The position numbers and the translations under genes are program-made. From CAZWZG01 sp964638245 (lineage in GTDB: Bacteria; Pseudomonadota; Alphaproteobacteria; Rhodobacterales; Rhodobacteraceae), in assembly GCA_964638245.1 (NCBI GenBank), contig CAZWZG010000035.1, forward strand, positions 1 to 23,424: a stretch of DNA of 23,424 nucleotides, given 5' to 3'. The notes beneath the pieces were generated by a model. It searched no databases, had not been told where the DNA came from, and saw nothing but the letters and a program-made list of their open reading frames with translations. This document shows positions 22,629-23,424 of the stretch, piece by piece (position 1 is the stretch's first letter; each line of letters begins with the position of its first letter).

Positions 22629-23424
22629 TGCAAGACCCGGCCTGGATCGCGGTGGATTGGGGGACGAGTAACGTCCGCGCCTGGGCCATGGGTCCGGGCG
22701 ACACCGTGCTGGCCGAAGCCAAATCCGAAGACGGCGTGGGCAAGATGGCGGGTCGCGACTTTGAGGACGCGTTGTTGACACTTATCGGCGGCTGGCTCGG
22801 TGATGGCTCCACCGACATCGTCATCTGCGGCATGGCTGGCGCGCGGAATGGCTGGGTCGAAGCCCCCTATCGCGCCGTGCCTTGCGAACCGCCGGTCAAC
22901 GTAACCGTGCCGGTTCTGACCCGCGACCGGCGCCTTAAGGCGCGGGTGATCCCCGGTCTAAAGCAGGTTTCTCCGGCGGACGTCATGCGCGGGGAAGAAA
23001 CACAAATCGCCGGCTATCTTGCCAGCAACCCGAAATTCGGCGGCATCCTCTGCCTGCCGGGCACCCATTCCAAATGGGCCCATATATCAGCGGGCGAAGT
23101 CGTCAGCTTTCGCACCTTCATGACCGGCGATCTCTTTGCTGCATTGTCCAAGCACACGATCCTTTCCGCCACTGTCGCCGACGCAAACGGTGAGGATCGA
23201 GAAGCATTCCTGGACGGCGTGCGAGAAATACTTTCAAAACCTGAAACCATCGGATCAGCACTGTTTTCGATCCGGGCAGAAACGCTTTTGAATGCTCAAA
23301 GCGCTGACACCGGCGCGGCGCGGCTTTCCGGCCTTTTGATCGGCGCCGAGCTTGCCGCCAGTCGCCCATATTGGCTTGGGCAAGAGGTTGTTTTGATCGG
23401 GGCAGAAGGCCTTTCCAATCGCTA
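22628..23424 (+). CDS. dgoK: 2-dehydro-3-deoxygalactonokinase, 3'-truncated by the window end
   Basis: DgoK phosphorylates 2-dehydro-3-deoxy-D-galactonate with ATP to the 6-phosphate, which an aldolase splits to pyruvate and glyceraldehyde 3-phosphate. The visible 265 residues open with WIAVDWGTSNVRAW (phosphate-binding Asp10). They continue with the DgoK marks ICGMAGARNGWVEAPY, VMRGEETQIAGYLA, ILCLPGTHSKWAHI and SFRTFMTGDLFAALSKHTIL, then GLLIGAELAAS and VVLIGAEGLS. About 30-40 residues should remain beyond the window. ATG 22628 overlaps the SDR stop by one base. It gives the strongest evidence that the operon carries a galactonate (De Ley-Doudoroff) pathway; the aldolase gene dgoA is expected next. 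Confidence 0.92.
   Translation, partial: MQDPAWIAVDWGTSNVRAWAMGPGDTVLAEAKSEDGVGKMAGRDFEDALLTLIGGWLGDGSTDIVICGMAGARNGWVEAPYRAVPCEPPVNVTVPVLTRDRRLKARVIPGLKQVSPADVMRGEETQIAGYLASNPKFGGILCLPGTHSKWAHISAGEVVSFRTFMTGDLFAALSKHTILSATVADANGEDREAFLDGVREILSKPETIGSALFSIRAETLLNAQSADTGAARLSGLLIGAELAASRPYWLGQEVVLIGAEGLSNR

Noticed and set aside
1..23424. Looked for tRNA genes, transposase genes, phage genes and attachment sites
   Set aside because: None seen: no cloverleaf-like segment, no transposase or integrase motif, and no flanking direct repeats were noticed by eye.

Overview
The window looks like a chromosomal segment of an alphaproteobacterium of the Rhodobacteraceae (Roseobacter/Rhodobacter group). 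The reasons are the high-GC codon use, the gene order rpsP - small membrane protein - rimM - trmD - rplS - rpmE, a MipZ-type ParA ATPase, and tightly overlapping operons. This placement is inferred from gene content and was not searched. No tRNA, rRNA, insertion sequence, phage gene or CRISPR array was seen, and no gene-free stretch exceeds about 190 bases.

Region 1 (1-3932, + strand) is a translation cluster. It holds the 3' end of rpsP (S16 with an Ala/Glu-rich repeat tail), a 53-aa one-helix protein, rimM, a 63-aa protein of unknown function, a regulator joining a SnoaL-like domain to a LuxR helix-turn-helix, trmD, rplS and a cysteine-free rpmE. It closes with a strong intrinsic terminator. 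Region 2 (3950-9080) is mixed: a GNAT acetyltransferase, an M42 metallopeptidase, a minus-strand pair of exported proteins of unknown function (132 aa and 436 aa, the latter with three copies of a short motif), mipZ, and a convergent two-helix membrane protein.

Region 3 (9271-12790) is a xylose operon, xylB-xylA-deoR-family regulator, with 4-base or 5-base junctions. Region 4 (12877-23424) is a divergent carbohydrate locus. An IclR-family regulator and the ABC ATPase gene run leftward. The solute-binding protein, two permeases, a GH36 alpha-galactosidase, an IlvD/Edd-family sugar-acid dehydratase, an SDR sugar dehydrogenase and a 2-dehydro-3-deoxygalactonokinase (cut by the window end) run rightward. 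From the first permease onward these genes abut or overlap.

Region 4 reads as one system: import an alpha-galactoside through a CUT1 ABC transporter, hydrolyse it in the cytoplasm, oxidise galactose to galactonate, dehydrate it and phosphorylate the product (De Ley-Doudoroff route). The lactonase and KDPGal aldolase are not in view and may lie just beyond base 23424. Points most worth a second look are the SDR with Asn where the catalytic Lys should be, an IlvD-type enzyme in the galactonate-dehydratase slot, a palindromic candidate IclR operator downstream of the transporter promoter, and the exported two-gene pair.
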